Shown: in pieces, positions 1 to 11,210 of the stretch
Layout of the letters: every line of letters starts with the position of its first letter
How positions within the stretch are numbered: the first letter of the stretch is position 1
Assembly: GCF_030247195.1 (NCBI RefSeq)
Contig: NC_080672.1
Span: 26,791,906-26,855,905, forward strand
Source of the DNA: Topomyia yanbarensis
Taxonomy: Eukaryota; Arthropoda; Insecta; Diptera; Culicidae
Reading direction: 5' to 3'
DNA length: 64,000 nucleotides
The notes under the pieces: model-generated
Databases searched by the model: none
Told to the model about the DNA's origin: nothing
What the model saw: the letters and a program-made list of their open reading frames with translations, nothing else
Program-made: the position numbers and the translations under genes

Positions 1-230
1 ACTTCTTTGTCATCATCGTGGTTGCCACCTTCATGTTCGCGATCAGATGTTTTTTCATGCTTTTTGCTTTTATTGGTCACGAATTATAACTTCCTCGATG
101 ATGGTACTGGCTGTGGATTTTGAGGTATTTGATGCAGCATTTGCAGTTGCCAATATTACCTGTACAGACGCCACAAATTTGCCGGCCGTGGAGACCGCTG
201 TTGGAAACGTATTTCCATAGGTGAGCTTTT
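1..230 (-). pseudogene. LINE ORF1 (gag-like) C-terminal fragment
   Basis: Read on the minus strand, this stretch carries peptide pieces such as KKHEKTSDREH and ATANAASNTSKSTAST. They match, piece by piece, the ORF1-like frame at 60264-60647, which has KQEKTSDREH and TTAKAASSTPKTTVS. The DNA is also alignable between the two places (for example the atcagatgttttttc block). The reading frame shifts at least once, so it is a dead copy, and it is cut by the window edge. ORF1 of such LINEs is an RNA-binding nucleocapsid-like protein. The clade is not resolved. Confidence 0.65.
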
Positions 231-3200
231 CTCGGAGATTTCTGAGCAGGGTAGTCCGTGATGTGCCTTCGTTTCACAGATCTGCCTCATATTAGTTTGT
301 ACCAATATTTTTACCACAACAAATACCAACTGAAATGTGACAAGAATCTTTCAATAACTACTGTTCAAGTAAGTGGTGCCCGATCTCGTAGTGAAACATT
401 GACTTTTTCATCGTCCGCATATGCTGAAACGGATTACGAACCGAAGGTTCGGTAAAAAAATGTTCGTTATTTGAGATTTCGTAAAAAAAGTTCGCTTCAC
501 TTTCTCACTTCAATTCGTTTCGTCAAAACAGTTCAAGAAATTTAATGAATACAACATGATAATATAACTATCTTTGGAAAGAGCTTGACGAGTAGCTGAT
601 GGACATGGGTGAGCGATGTTCTCTATAACCGAAACCATACGGGTATTTTTGAAATTGGCTAGAGAAGTAGATGACGAAAAACGATGATTAAAGTCATTTT
701 AAGTGACGATAGTGACTTCTAGTCGAACAAAATTTTCTATTACCTTATCATCCCATACCGTTGAGGTTATAGAGAATTTACATAAACCGGAAGTCGCCAT
801 TTTGGTTTTCAAAATGGCTTCCTTCAGACGTCATGTACTCCTCAATCACATTCCAAAAAAATCATATCATATAGACTATAGAGAATTAGGTCATTAAGCT
901 ATATATAGTTTTCCGTTCCATTCGATAAATTTTAGGTCCAATATACATAATATAACATTATTTCAAAAAAAAAATTCGTTGTAGTACGTAAAAACGCTTT
1001 TTTTGTTTTTTAAAATAAATCTTATGTAAACTTGGCAACCATACATAGGAAAACTGCGTTTACATCTGGCCTATCAGGACAACACCCAAAATGAAAAAAA
1101 AAACTATATGCAATGGATGGTGTTTATGTCAAATAAAAATAACCCTCCGGGAAAACCGAGAAAACATGCCCTAATTTTTTCTGACAGGGCATCATTTGTC
1201 GTGAAATTCGATATGTCAAATCCTTCCAATAGTCCAGACTGTCAACATATTTCTTTATTTTAAATTTTAATATTATTTTCACGTTTCCTGAGTTTGAAAA
1301 AACATTGTTGCAATCAAGAAAATCAGCTTTATCGATGTAAGTAATAAAAAACGACTTTTTTTTCTCAATTAATGACCCAATTTATCTAAACCTGAAGTTG
1401 TCATTTTGGATTGTGGCTTCATACATTGATTTCCGTGGTCTACTCGTCAACCTATTCCGAAACTACATATATTGTTGAAATTATAGATCGTTTATCTAAG
1501 CCGGAAGTTGCCATCTAGGATTCCAAAACGGCTTCAGACTGACTGACTGTGCGTGAAAAATCACGGTAACGTCTTACTCCCGTTGTAGACAGAATGAAAC
1601 TAGATTACCTTTATGCCTCTGGATTAGAACTCTTTCTCAGGACATAGTGTGATGCGCTTCGCCCCATCGCACCCGAACTGCTGCGGAATTTTCCGAGCGA
1701 AAGTGCAACCGAGATTTGCCTACGTAAATAAATTTATGGCGTGATTCGGTGCACTACACGGTGCTCACTTGTGTGTCGAGCGCTGATTTCCTGCCTGCGA
1801 GCATGACGTCATTCCGGGAACCCCGAGTACATTTCGGTTAAGGGCACCGCTTTCACTGCACTTTTGATTGCAGTCAACAGCTGCATCAGCTGTTTCGACC
1901 TCATTCTACTGTCGCCACCGCCGCGACGCCGCCCGACCGGAGTTTGTTTCGGTGGTGGTTTTTTTTTCCTCCCGGAGGCCGCTGCTGTCATTACTTACCA
2001 TACACACATCGGCCTGCTTTGATGTCTTTTGCATTTGCACTATCTGCCCGGCGTTATGCACAGTTTGCATACCGACTGGGGTGATTGAAAAGCGTGATGT
2101 CGGAAAATGATATCCTATGTGCGGTTTCGTAAATCAAATTTTTGGTCCTTGTCCAGTTCGTTGGTAGGCAGTTGCGTGCGGTTTGGTTGTCGTTGGTTTT
2201 AGAAAGCATTTTTAATTATGTTCCGTAAAGGATCAAGGCAAATATAAAAAAAGTGATACATTCCGGATAAACTGTTGCGATATTGCGTCACACAGCGACG
2301 TACGTATGTACCTGGAGCTAAATCGTTCCGGATGACCTTCCGTCATAAATCCATTAGGGATGGCTCAAGCTTCAGCCCGGAGCTGAACCGAAAATACACC
2401 GAAACTTAATTAAGGCGCCCAATCCAGGTGTGATAAATAGAAACACTCTTTGTTCTTCGTGGTGAAAGACCGATGGTGAAGGGGAGGAGTGGATTCCTAT
2501 TTAATGGACTGCACAACGATGAAAGTCTATTTTTTTCGCCAGGACTTGTTTGCGCTCTAGGAACGAGTGCGTGGTCGTACGTCAATCCAGCATGGAGTCA
2601 GACAGGAACGAAAGGTGCAAATCTTCACTCGTTCAGGGTTTGTAGGAAAACGGCGTCCTCGGTTGGGTGTGAGTTAGCTACTTCGTTTGACAGTCATTTT
2701 TGTACGATCCCTGAAAGCCAGAATCTTCCCCGCGTGCGGTTATTTATGAAGACGAAGAAACAATTAAGGATGGGATGTCCTTTTAACAGCACGACATTAG
2801 GGCAACCGACCGAGGGACGTTCTGATGTGTGACTATGACGGGGGGGGGGACCAGTAGAATAAAAGCAATTAAAAGTCAGCTGAGAAAATATGACACCTTA
2901 TTGACAGTAAACGGATTAACGTGCGCGTGCGGACGGGGGAAAATAGTTGGGGCGTTGGAAAAGTTTTATTATTTTGTGGCGAGTGTTTGTTTGGCATTGT
3001 TTGTTTCAGCACCTTCGAGCCGAGTGGGTTGCACTGACGTCAAACTTTTCGCTGTTTTTGCTACCAGCGCAGCGGCGAACTGCCTGATTTGAAGCACATA
3101 ATCTTGAATCGAAAAGTAATCGTAGTAGCCTGGGATGAACGTAGGAGGCTAGCCAAGCTTCACGGACAAATATGCAACCCGCTGGTCATGCGGAACGTGA

Positions 3201-3263
3201 AGAGCTAGGGTGGAAGAGCCCTTGTTCATCTTAGCCTCCATATTGAGTTCTAAAAGATGACAA
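231..3263. other. No gene recognised; degenerate repeat modules and a GC-richer stretch
   Basis: At 781-845 and 1490-1535 the same phrase (ccggaagt[ct]gccat...ggctt) recurs about 710 bp apart, so part of 690-1540 is a duplicated module. From about 1620 to 3090 the DNA is clearly GC-richer and CpG-containing, with several unrelated open frames (for example 2473-2832). None shows a domain I recognise or convincing splice sites. It could be a promoter or 5' UTR region of a gene outside the window, but nothing here decides that. Confidence 0.4.
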
Positions 3264-3413
3264 CACGAATGAACAATTGACAATTCTCGGTGGTTTGTTT
3301 ACTTTGCCAGTCGCGTGAGTTCGAGTGCAGCAGATGTTCATCTGTTGCATTCGAACTCATATAACTCCCTTGTAAACAAACCACCGAGAATTGTCAAATC
3401 AAGTTCATCCGGT
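3264..3413. repeat. Long near-perfect inverted repeat (hairpin)
   Basis: The arm at 3277-3302 (ttgacaattctcggtgg...) is the exact reverse complement of 3372-3397 over 26 bp. A second inner stem pairs 3316-3336 with 3339-3359 with two mismatches, leaving only a two-base loop. Weaker pairing continues outward to about 3267 and 3410. A folded transcript would be a hairpin of roughly 120 nt. A foldback MITE remnant is the most likely reading; a microRNA-type precursor is possible but the tiny loop argues against it. Confidence 0.8.
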
Positions 3414-4228
3414 TCATTTTAATAAGTTATGTAAATCCTAATTCTTTCGATTAAGGTATTTGAATCTTTTGATAAGAGCAGCATCTGTTGTAAATCTTGA
3501 ATTTCACAATTTTCACACCAGATGTGTTTCGATGCTGGGTCTTAGGAACGAAGATACCGATTATGTGCGGCACCCTTACCATAAGAGAGACTTGTCAAAC
3601 GAAGTTCATTCGGCTCTTTTTTTTCGAGGTTATGTTGGGTTGGTGTAAAACCGAATGGTCGTTAGGGTTATGCTCGGTTTTCGAATATAATCGCTCAACA
3701 CCCAATTTGTTCAAATAATTACAGATATTTATTAATTCTACATTTTTAATAGATTTGCCATCGCAACCAAAAAACCTTCAGCAAAATAACCGTTGTGTAA
3801 ATTTTCGATCGAAAGGGGAAAAAGTTCGTGACCTTTCGCCATTTTGGGTACTTTTTTTCTCAGCACAACTCTCCACGCACGAAAAATGCTCCTTTCCTGA
3901 AATCGCAAGAGCAATCTGGATCCCTTGCCCACCGACAAAAGATAGAACTCACCATGAAAATGCTGTTGCTGCGCTTCCAAATTATTCCATCTGTAGGAAA
4001 TTAATGCGTCCAGTTTGCTGCATTTCGGCGGAGTCGGGGTTTGTTGCGAGGGTTGAGCTGTGCCACGGGCGTAAAAAAAAACTCGATTAAATCGAATCGA
4101 CATCCGGGGAACGGGGACTAATTGGAGAAAGACAGCTGACAGAAAAAAAACGGAGAGACTTTCCAAGAAGGTACTCAAATTTTGCTGGCTAATTTTCCCC
4201 TCGCATCGACGGGTAATGCAAATGTAAA
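3414..4228. other. No feature recognised
   Basis: AT-rich sequence with open frames on both strands (for example 3755-4090 + against 3738-4178 -) that overlap as mutual shadows and show no recognisable domain. Confidence 0.4.
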
Positions 4229-5312
4229 AAACCTATTTTAATCCACCTAGCGGTGCAATTGTGCCTTTCTCAATTATGAATCACGAGAATGTGTGCGTTG
4301 TTTATATTCATTAAAAGAGTTCGAGTTCTAAAACTTTGAAAAAAAAACAGCCACGGTAATATTGAACTGAAAAACCTGTTTTAATCCACCTAGAGGTGCA
4401 ATTGTGCCTTTCTCATTTCTCCAAACAATGATACAATAGCTGGTTCGTACAATATAACATTATGGAAATGTCTTTCATTCTTATTACACTTGGTAAGTAT
4501 ATATAAAAGCACCTTTTTGCATTCATCGCGGTATCGGTTTGAATCGGAGTTTTCTATGTGATCGCACTCCACAACCCATAACTCCGGAGCCGGAAGTCGG
4601 ATGGAGATGGAATTTAATATCAGTTTCCGGGGACGCAACACCTTTCATTTGAGACTAAGTTGATCAAATCGGTCTAGCCATTTTCGAGAAACCAATATAA
4701 CCGTTATTCTGAATTTGGATACTTCAGGATCCGTCGATGGTGGCCAGTGTGACCAAAGAGCCTTTGAATGACTGTTGGGGACCTAGATCTACAAATTCAA
4801 CAGTTGTGTACATTTTGGAAAAAAATCACCTTTTTACATCCATCGCAGAATTCGTTAGAATCGGGATTTGCTGCGTGATCGTACGTATCACCCTGTAATT
4901 CAGGAACCAGAACTCGGATCCACACAAAATTCAACAGCAGCTGATGGACCTTTCATTTAAAATTAAGTTTGTCAAAATCGGTTCAGAAAATTCCGAGAAA
5001 CCGATGTGGATAAATCAACAAATTTTGTTTTGTAACCAGCCAACTCCGAGAAACCGATGTGGACATTTTGTTAACAAATCCGCACATACACACACATACA
5101 TACATACATACATACATACATACATACATACATACATACATACATACATACACACATACATACACACATACATACACACATACATACACACAGATATTTT
5201 GCGATCTCGGCGAATTGAGTCGAATGTTATATGAGACTCGGCCCTCCGGGCCTCGGTTAGAAAGTCGGTTTTTGGAGTAATTGCATAACCTTTCTATATA
5301 AGAAAGGCAAAA
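4229..5312 (+). repeat. Culicid modular repeat, copy A
   Basis: Begins with ttttaatccacctag.ggtgc...tgcctttctca (twice, near 4235 and 4380). It ends with the CCCTCCGGGCCTCGG block, a t(a)aaaagtcgg phrase and cctttctatataagaaaggca. The starting TGCCTTTCTC and the ending GAGAAAGGCA-type sequence are inverted relative to one another. Between them lie degenerate modules containing ggaacc.gaagtcggat, tttcatttgagac.aagtttg and tc.gagaaaccgatgtg. A CATA microsatellite sits just before the 3' tail. No protein is encoded. I recognise the tail as widespread in mosquito genomes but cannot name its class. Confidence 0.75.
5086..5195. repeat. (CATA)n/(CACA) microsatellite
   Basis: About 110 bp of catacata with occasional cacaca interruptions inside copy A of the culicid repeat. 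It is open in several frames (HTYIHTYIH and so on) only because the unit lacks stop codons. It marks the junction between the repeat body and its 3' tail, and equivalent tracts occupy the same place in the other copies. Confidence 0.95.
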
Positions 5313-5589
5313 GAATAATATTTAATTAGCTTAATAAGCATGAGTTCAATGTTATCTTCATGTGATTATAATTTGGAAAGGTTGGTGGAATGGGTTTGAA
5401 CATGTAGGGAATGGGGGGTTAGTAGAGTGGGAGTGGAGGATGCGTCAAAAATCCTTCATCTTATTTCGGTATACGGGGTGGATGAAGGAAATGCGGGCGT
5501 GAGGGTGGTCTAAGAGGAGGGGAGTGATGAAGGATGGTGGCGGAAGGGCAAGGCGGGGGGAGGGGCGGCGACGCAATACTCAACTGCAT
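5313..5589. other. G-rich spacer between repeat copies
   Basis: Purine-rich, low-complexity DNA (gggtg, ggagg, agggg runs around 5400-5560) between two copies of the modular repeat. A similar G-rich stretch lies at 44760-44930 inside copy D, so it may belong to longer members of the family. No gene. Confidence 0.5.
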
Positions 5590-6502
5590 ATTTTGCCTTC
5601 CATTTGAGACTTGGTTTGAGAAAATCGGTTTAGTCATCACCGATGAACCGATGTGACTTTAATTGTGGAATATGCCCGGAATTCCGGAATCGTCGATAGT
5701 GGACAATATATTCAAAGAATGTTTGATTGCCAATCAGTGATCTAGATCTACGATTAGAAGTAATTTGGTGACCATTTCAATAGTTTTTAGCCTCTGAGGT
5801 ATTACGATTGTACCGATTTATATGGGAAATTCCAGTGTATCCTTACTAACACCCCTGTAACTCCGGAAGCAAGAGTCAGAACCGAATGAAATTCAGCAGC
5901 AGTCAATGGCATTACTGTATCTTTCATTTGAAATCAAGTTTGTAAAAATCGGTAGAGAATTCGTTGGGGAATGGGTGTGATATTAGTTTAGGAACTTGGC
6001 GGGTTCCCCGGGGCGTCATGAACCGTCATAGGTGGCCAATGTGGTCAAAGCTGCTTTGATTGATCATTAGTGATCCAGACCCGCAAACTAGAGTAATGTT
6101 ACATCAATTTTAATATGTTTTACATCATTTGATCATCATGGTGGTACCAGTTTATATGGGAATTTGCTGTGTAACCGCACTCTTCAACCCGTAACTCCGG
6201 AACCGGAAGTCGGATCAACTAAAAATTCAATAGCAGCTTATGGGAGCGTTATACCTTTCAGATGAAACTAAGTTTGCGAAAATCGGTTCAGCCATCTCTG
6301 AGAAAATTGTGTGAGTTTAAATGACACACACACACATACACACACACACACACACATACATACACACACACACACACAGACATTTGCCGATCTCGACGAA
6401 CTGAATCGAATGGTGTATGACACTCGGCCCTCCGGGCCTCGGTTAAAAAGTCGATTTTTACAGTGATTGCATAGCCTTTCTTTATATGAGAAAGGCAAAA
6501 AG
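5590..6502 (+). repeat. Culicid modular repeat, copy B
   Basis: Same architecture as copy A: modules with tttcatttgagac, aatcggt and gtaactccggaaccggaagtc at about 5600, 5880 and 6190. These are followed by a CA/CATA tract (6324-6381), then cggccctccgggcctcgg and a tail ending in tatgagaaaggcaaaa. The start is not clear, so copy B may be joined to copy A. No coding potential. Confidence 0.7.
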
Positions 6503-6599
6503 GTGCGAAATCGGCAAAGTCCCAAAAAGTCGATTTTTACAAAAAAAAAAATTTTCGAGATAACATAAAATCTCGACGTTTCATGCATTTTAAAGATGT

Positions 6600-7695
6600 T
6601 TGGCATCAAAAATACGAATTCGATTTCTGAAATTTCATGGGGTCCCCCTTTGAAAAAAAAAAATTGAGTTCTGGCTTATATGGGAATTTCATATGTGACC
6701 GGACGATTTAGTCTATATTTCCGGACCCATATAAGCGATCCGTACGAAATTTTATAGACATCTGCGGGGATACTATAGCTATCATTTGGGACAGTGTTTG
6801 TGAAAATCGGCCCAACCATTTCCGGGAAACTGATGTGAGTACGTCAATTTTGAAAGATGGCCGCTTTTCCCGGGCACTTCCGGAACCGTCTATGGTGGTC
6901 AATGTAGTCAACGAAAGTTTGGTTGGCCGTCGATGACTTAGAACAGCAAATTTAAGTTGTTTGAGAGACATTTTAGCGAAATTTTTACCTTTTTTGCTTT
7001 CATCGGAGTATCGGTTTGAATCACAATTTGCTATGTGATCGCACGCCACAACCTGTAACTCCGGAACCGGAAGTCGGATCGGGATGAAATTAAATAGCCA
7101 TTTACGGGGACGCAATACCTTTCATTTGAGGCCAAGTTTAGTCGAATCGGTCTAGCCATCTCCGAGAAACCGATGTGACTGTTATTCTGAATTTAGATAC
7201 TTCCGCCGGGGCTTCCGGAACCGAGGATGGTGGCCAATGTGGCCAAATAGACTTTGAATGGATGTTAGTGACCTAATACTACAAATCGAAGCAGTTGTGG
7301 TCATATTTTGGAAAAATTTTCACCTTTATACATTCATTGCAGAATTTATTAAAATCGACATTTTCTGCGTGTTCGTACTTATCACCCTGTAATTCCGGAA
7401 CCGGAAGTCGGATCCATTAGAAATTCAATAGCAGCCTATGGGAATGTTGCACCTTTCATTTGAGACTAAGTTTGTCAAAATCGGTTCAGCCATCTCTGAG
7501 AAAAATGAGTGACATTTTTGATCACATACACACACACATACACACACACATACATACACACATACATACACACACAGACATTTGCCGAACTCGACGAACT
7601 GAATCGAATGGTATATGTCACTCGGCCCTCCGGGCCTCCGTTAAAAAGTCGGTTTTCAGAGCAATTGCAATACCTTTCTATTGAGAAAGGCAAAA
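6600..7695 (+). repeat. Culicid modular repeat, copy C
   Basis: Three modules with ggaaccggaagtcggat near 7060 and 7395, a degenerate one near 6740, a CACATA tract at 7524-7577, then the CCCTCCGGGCC block and a tail ending in attgagaaaggcaaaa. It is closely related, in the opposite orientation, to 58575-59560. That copy shares even the non-modular phrases tttgcttcatcgg and aaacaacttaaatttgctg. Confidence 0.75.
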
Positions 7696-8409
7696 AGATG
7701 GAGTAAATAAAATACCCAGGTAAAAGAGGGTATAACGTCCACTTCGCCTGAAAGTAAATTAGATTTTGGACTCCTTTTAAAAGCGGACGGTGGAACTGGC
7801 GGAACAATTCCCGAGTAGTGCTGAAACGAAAAGTAATATCCGAATGATTGAATTTGTGTTCGTATTTTAAACGTTCGTTAATAGGGTGTTGAGCTCATTT
7901 TAAGGCAATTTCTGTTGTACTGTTATCTAGAAACAAAGCGTAGAGATTGAGACCAATTTATACAAATATTGTATAAATAATTAATGAAATAGGGTGGCAC
8001 CCTCCCTTATAGGGTCAAAACAAGAAAAATAACTGATAATTGTGGTGTTAATTAGACACGATTCGTCACCTGTCGAGAAACGAACCAATCCAGATCTGCT
8101 CTCCATAATAACTTACACCTCTTTATAACCACCTTCGCAGGATTTCATAACCTTCTTAGCGCTACTCATTCGAATTTATTTGCTAACTGTGCTGAGAGTT
8201 TCCTGGCGACGGAATTTCTCCCTATACCGATGCCAGTTTTCGTGGGCCATTTAGATCTCAGCCATTCAGACGGGGAGGTCACTGGATGTGAAATTTGTTT
8301 AGAAAATGGTATACCGATTCTCTCCGACTTTTTCGTTCATAGTTTTTCCTCCGTAGCTGCTGTTATTAGCTCGCAGATCAAACTTTGTTGTTTAACTGAT
8401 CTATTCACA
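7696..8409. other. No feature recognised
   Basis: Low-complexity AT-rich sequence. The open frame at 8230-8442 has no recognisable domain and runs into the repeat that starts near 8410. Confidence 0.35.
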
Positions 8410-9515
8410 ACTGTTGCTAATGACGAATTTCGCGCCAACTAAAGCAAATATTGGCAGCACCCCCTCAGATTTTAATGAAACACTCTGTACATAAAGACTT
8501 TGTCACAAAACGCCACCTTGCATACTTTGTTTTTCCAAAAGTGATCTAGACTGTCTTTGAAAAAGGGTTAAACTTTTTTTTACCATTTTTTTTTCAAATA
8601 GCTGTAGTCTAAAATTGACAAATCCTATAAAAAAATGTTGTGGAAGTGATTTTCACAAAATTAGTCAAATTTTTTAATAAAAATATGGAATAAATTCTTC
8701 ATCGACTCCTACACTGAAAAAAACAATCGATTATAAAAATTTAAAATCGATTTACAAAAAACCCCATCTATGATTTGGATGAAATTTTGTTCCAAGGTAG
8801 GTGACGGCGATCAGCGAAAGCAGTGGAGTTGAACTTACAGGTAAGTAATCCCTTTTTCCTTTTCAGGTACGGTGGATGCAAGTAAGTGACGACGGTGTAG
8901 GTATGATGAACTTTCGGCAAGAACGGCGGCTCAAACAGCAGGTAAGTTAAACTAAATTTTCTTATTTCAGCTTTTCTTCATTTAACTACATATTCTTCAT
9001 ATAACTTAAAATAAATAAAATAAAAATAACTTATAACTTCTAATATAAACTTTGTGAAAAATACTCTCTATGACATCGGATGACACTGACGTTTCCTCTA
9101 CAGTCGGGCAAGAAGGTTGCCCAATGCTGTCATTGCTCCTTTTATAGTGGCTCTGTCGGAAACATGTTGTCCCGGAAACCCTTCTCTCTGGTCTAATTTT
9201 GGGCATTGGTAAAGATGTCGATGAAATGTCGATGATTGGCGAATTTTGGTGACGATGACAGCTAGAAGCCTCCATATTCTTTTTCATGTGCGAACAGTAG
9301 GTAATTATATTCCCTACCAACCGTCAAAAATTCAAGTTGGGCACTTTCAAGGAAAAAAAGTTATTTCAAAAAAACTTTTCCTTGTCCAAACTGAATTTTT
9401 TCAGTGTATTTTTATCGAAAACTAAATCAATGAAAGTCATAATCATCTTAGAATCCAATTTCCAACCTGCTAGTTGCCTGATACATGCAAAAAGTGACAG
9501 TAACGCATTTGGTAC
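8410..9515 (+). repeat. Unclassified dispersed repeat, copy 1 (carries a 495-bp insertion)
   Basis: Reads cgaatttcgcgccaactaaag...cctcagattttaatgaaacac...gtcacaaa...gtatac-like, and ends around gccaaatgcgttactgtcac on the other strand. The reverse complement of 14505-15165 matches it piece by piece: gcgcgaaattctttagtt, caaatctgagaggg, tttgcatgtatcaggcaactag. Both copies encode the similar peptide SCLIHAKS.SN.FG, which may be conserved coding or simply conserved DNA. Copy 1 is longer because of the insertion at 8803-9297. Confidence 0.75.
8803..9297. mobile_element. 495-bp insertion in the dispersed repeat, flanked by TAGGT/TAGGT
   Basis: The insertion is flanked by taggt at 8798-8802 and 9298-9302 (gtaggt if one more base is counted). 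The sister copy near 14750 has a single ataggt at this site, so the boundaries are supported by an empty site. The insert has no obvious terminal inverted repeat. Its left part contains cag/gtaagt at 8841, ttttcag at 8866, cag/gtaagt at 8942 and ttatttcag at 8970, which look like splice signals. A 104-codon minus-strand open frame (9006-9320) overlaps its right part; I do not recognise it. Confidence 0.6.
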
Positions 9516-10345
9516 ACAATCAGGATTGTTCACGCTGTTTTTCTGCGCGGTATTTTTTACGCGGTTTTTTACGCAGATTTTTTAATTTTCGCAGTATCCA
9601 TTAACAAGGTTTCCATTAATGCGGATTCTTAAATTTACACGGTCTTCATTTACGCGGAACTTACGCTGTTTTTATTTACGAAGTTTTTATTTACGCGACT
9701 TGTATCCCCCGCGTAAAAAAAAATTTGACTGTATTTTCATAACAAACTTGAATGAGGGCGAAGATAAACCATTTAACATCATCGATATATGCGAGATTTA
9801 ACTAAATGCCACTTGGCCGTGTACGAAGAAGTATCTTGTCTATGTACCCGCCCGGGAAGTAGAGATTCATGGTGTAGTCTCCAACAGCGGCCTCGATCGC
9901 GAAGTATGGGGTTCGTTCCTTCAAGAACCCTTTGCTTCGGCCAGTCAAAATTCTGATTTATAAGCAATTGCGTTCAAGAAAAATGAAGGAGTGTATGAAA
10001 ACAACTTATTTTCCATTGGCCTCATTTCGAACATTTCGCTAAATCTGCTCTTCCAAACTTTGATCTTTTAGACGAGGCTAGTCTACCTGTTCGCCTTTTG
10101 GGCATACAGCGACTTATTGTAGAAACAATGTACGCTGTGGAAAAAATCATGTAAATTATGTGGGGACAAAATGAAACATTCTTTTATGGATCGCTCCGAT
10201 AAGAAATGGAAAAGAGCGCTACGCCACCGACAACGACAAATTTCTGCGTTTCCTTGTACACTAAAGAGCGAGAGTCTGACCATCCCATTGTGGGAACATC
10301 TTCTAATGTGCCTATAAATTTTCGAAAGAGCTTTCTCTCCTAAAC
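9516..10345. other. Degenerate ACGCGG-rich element end; no gene
   Basis: From about 9540 to 9720 the phrases tttacgcgg, tacgctg and acgcgac recur. The run ends cccgcgtaaaaaaaaatttgactgta, which resembles the TIR of mosquito MITEs that start with tacagtcaaa. The opposite end was not found. The rest, including open frames at 10083-10466 -, shows nothing recognisable. Confidence 0.4.
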
Positions 10346-10781
10346 TACCCAAGTAGCAATTGCAACTTGTTGAAAGTTTTAAATGTTGCACAACTGCTAC
10401 ACAATATTTCTTATTGTTGGATGTATTTGAAAAGAAATTCCACGGCTTTTTAAACTGATTGTGCAACTATGTAACTAAAGAGCTGGCCAATAGTGTTAAG
10501 TATGCAAACATCAATAACAGTAGTGAAACTAATCTGAAACTTTTCTAACTTGCACAAACAGTCTAACAAGCTGCAAATGCCTCTTTGTTTGTCATTCCAA
10601 CCTAAAATAGAACTGTCCAACTACCCAGTGCTCGACAAATGGCACAGCTATTGTTTTCATTATTTTGCTGCAATTAGGAACATGTTGCACAACATACAAA
10701 CAAAGTGCGCTTTTTCCATAACATAGTTGTTACCAAGAGAGTTACAAATACTATGCAGTAACACAGCGTGCTACTTGGGTA
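10346..10781. mobile_element. MITE with TACCCAAGTAGCA termini, copy 1
   Basis: The 13-bp terminus TACCCAAGTAGCA at 10346-10358 is matched perfectly in inverted orientation at 10769-10781. The outermost TA on each side is compatible with a TA target duplication, which would make the true TIR CCCAAGTAGCA. The 436-bp interior is rich in gttgca and tgcaac subrepeats and encodes nothing. A second element with the same terminus type lies at 42198-42917. The superfamily is unknown to me; TA would fit Tc1/mariner. Confidence 0.8.
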
Positions 10782-11210
10782 CCTCGTAAAGACTTGAGAG
10801 TGTCCCTTGAAGGATGCTGTTACAAAACCGAAGTAAGTGGTTTCCTAGTCTCGGTAATCCTAGAAACTAACAGGAATTTCCACATGGGACATCAAAAACC
10901 CCAAGTGTCCCTATATTTCAGACCCTACATTTTTGCCCAGGTTTTATACAATGTATTTTCACTACGATTAAAGGTCAGACGAAACGAGTACCCGACGCGA
11001 CCAACTGTGAGCAGTTTCCTACTCCTACTTCGAGATTGCTTAGAATTGTACGCGAAAAAGACTTGTGATGAATTTTTCCCAATATACGCGACGCCTCAAA
11101 TGCACATGGAAAACTTGATGAAAGCGGAAAAACGCGATTATTGGCACCGGCCCGTCGACGGATTAACGGACGGATCATCATCAGAGGAACAATGTTTCGT
11201 CTGGTGGCTA
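10782..11210. other. Open but unrecognised stretch
   Basis: A 151-codon open frame (10794-11249 +) crosses from here into the next TIR element, so it is not a single-origin gene. A more GC-rich part (10975-11200) could be an exon or an old retroelement piece. No domain recognised. Confidence 0.3.

Noticed and set aside
4944..5280. Open frames encoding HTYIHTYIH or CVYVCVYV repeats
   Set aside because: Translation of the CATA/CACA microsatellite in copy A; the same applies to the frames near 6268-6609, 7460-7807 and 58574-58831.
6708..7115. 135-codon minus-strand frame, with a similar one at 59138-59464 +
   Set aside because: Similarity between the two comes from the shared culicid repeat DNA; no recognised protein and no start or splice support.
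9006..9320. 104-codon minus-strand frame as a host gene
   Set aside because: It crosses the right boundary of the 495-bp insertion and has no recognised domain, so it cannot be a single-origin gene.
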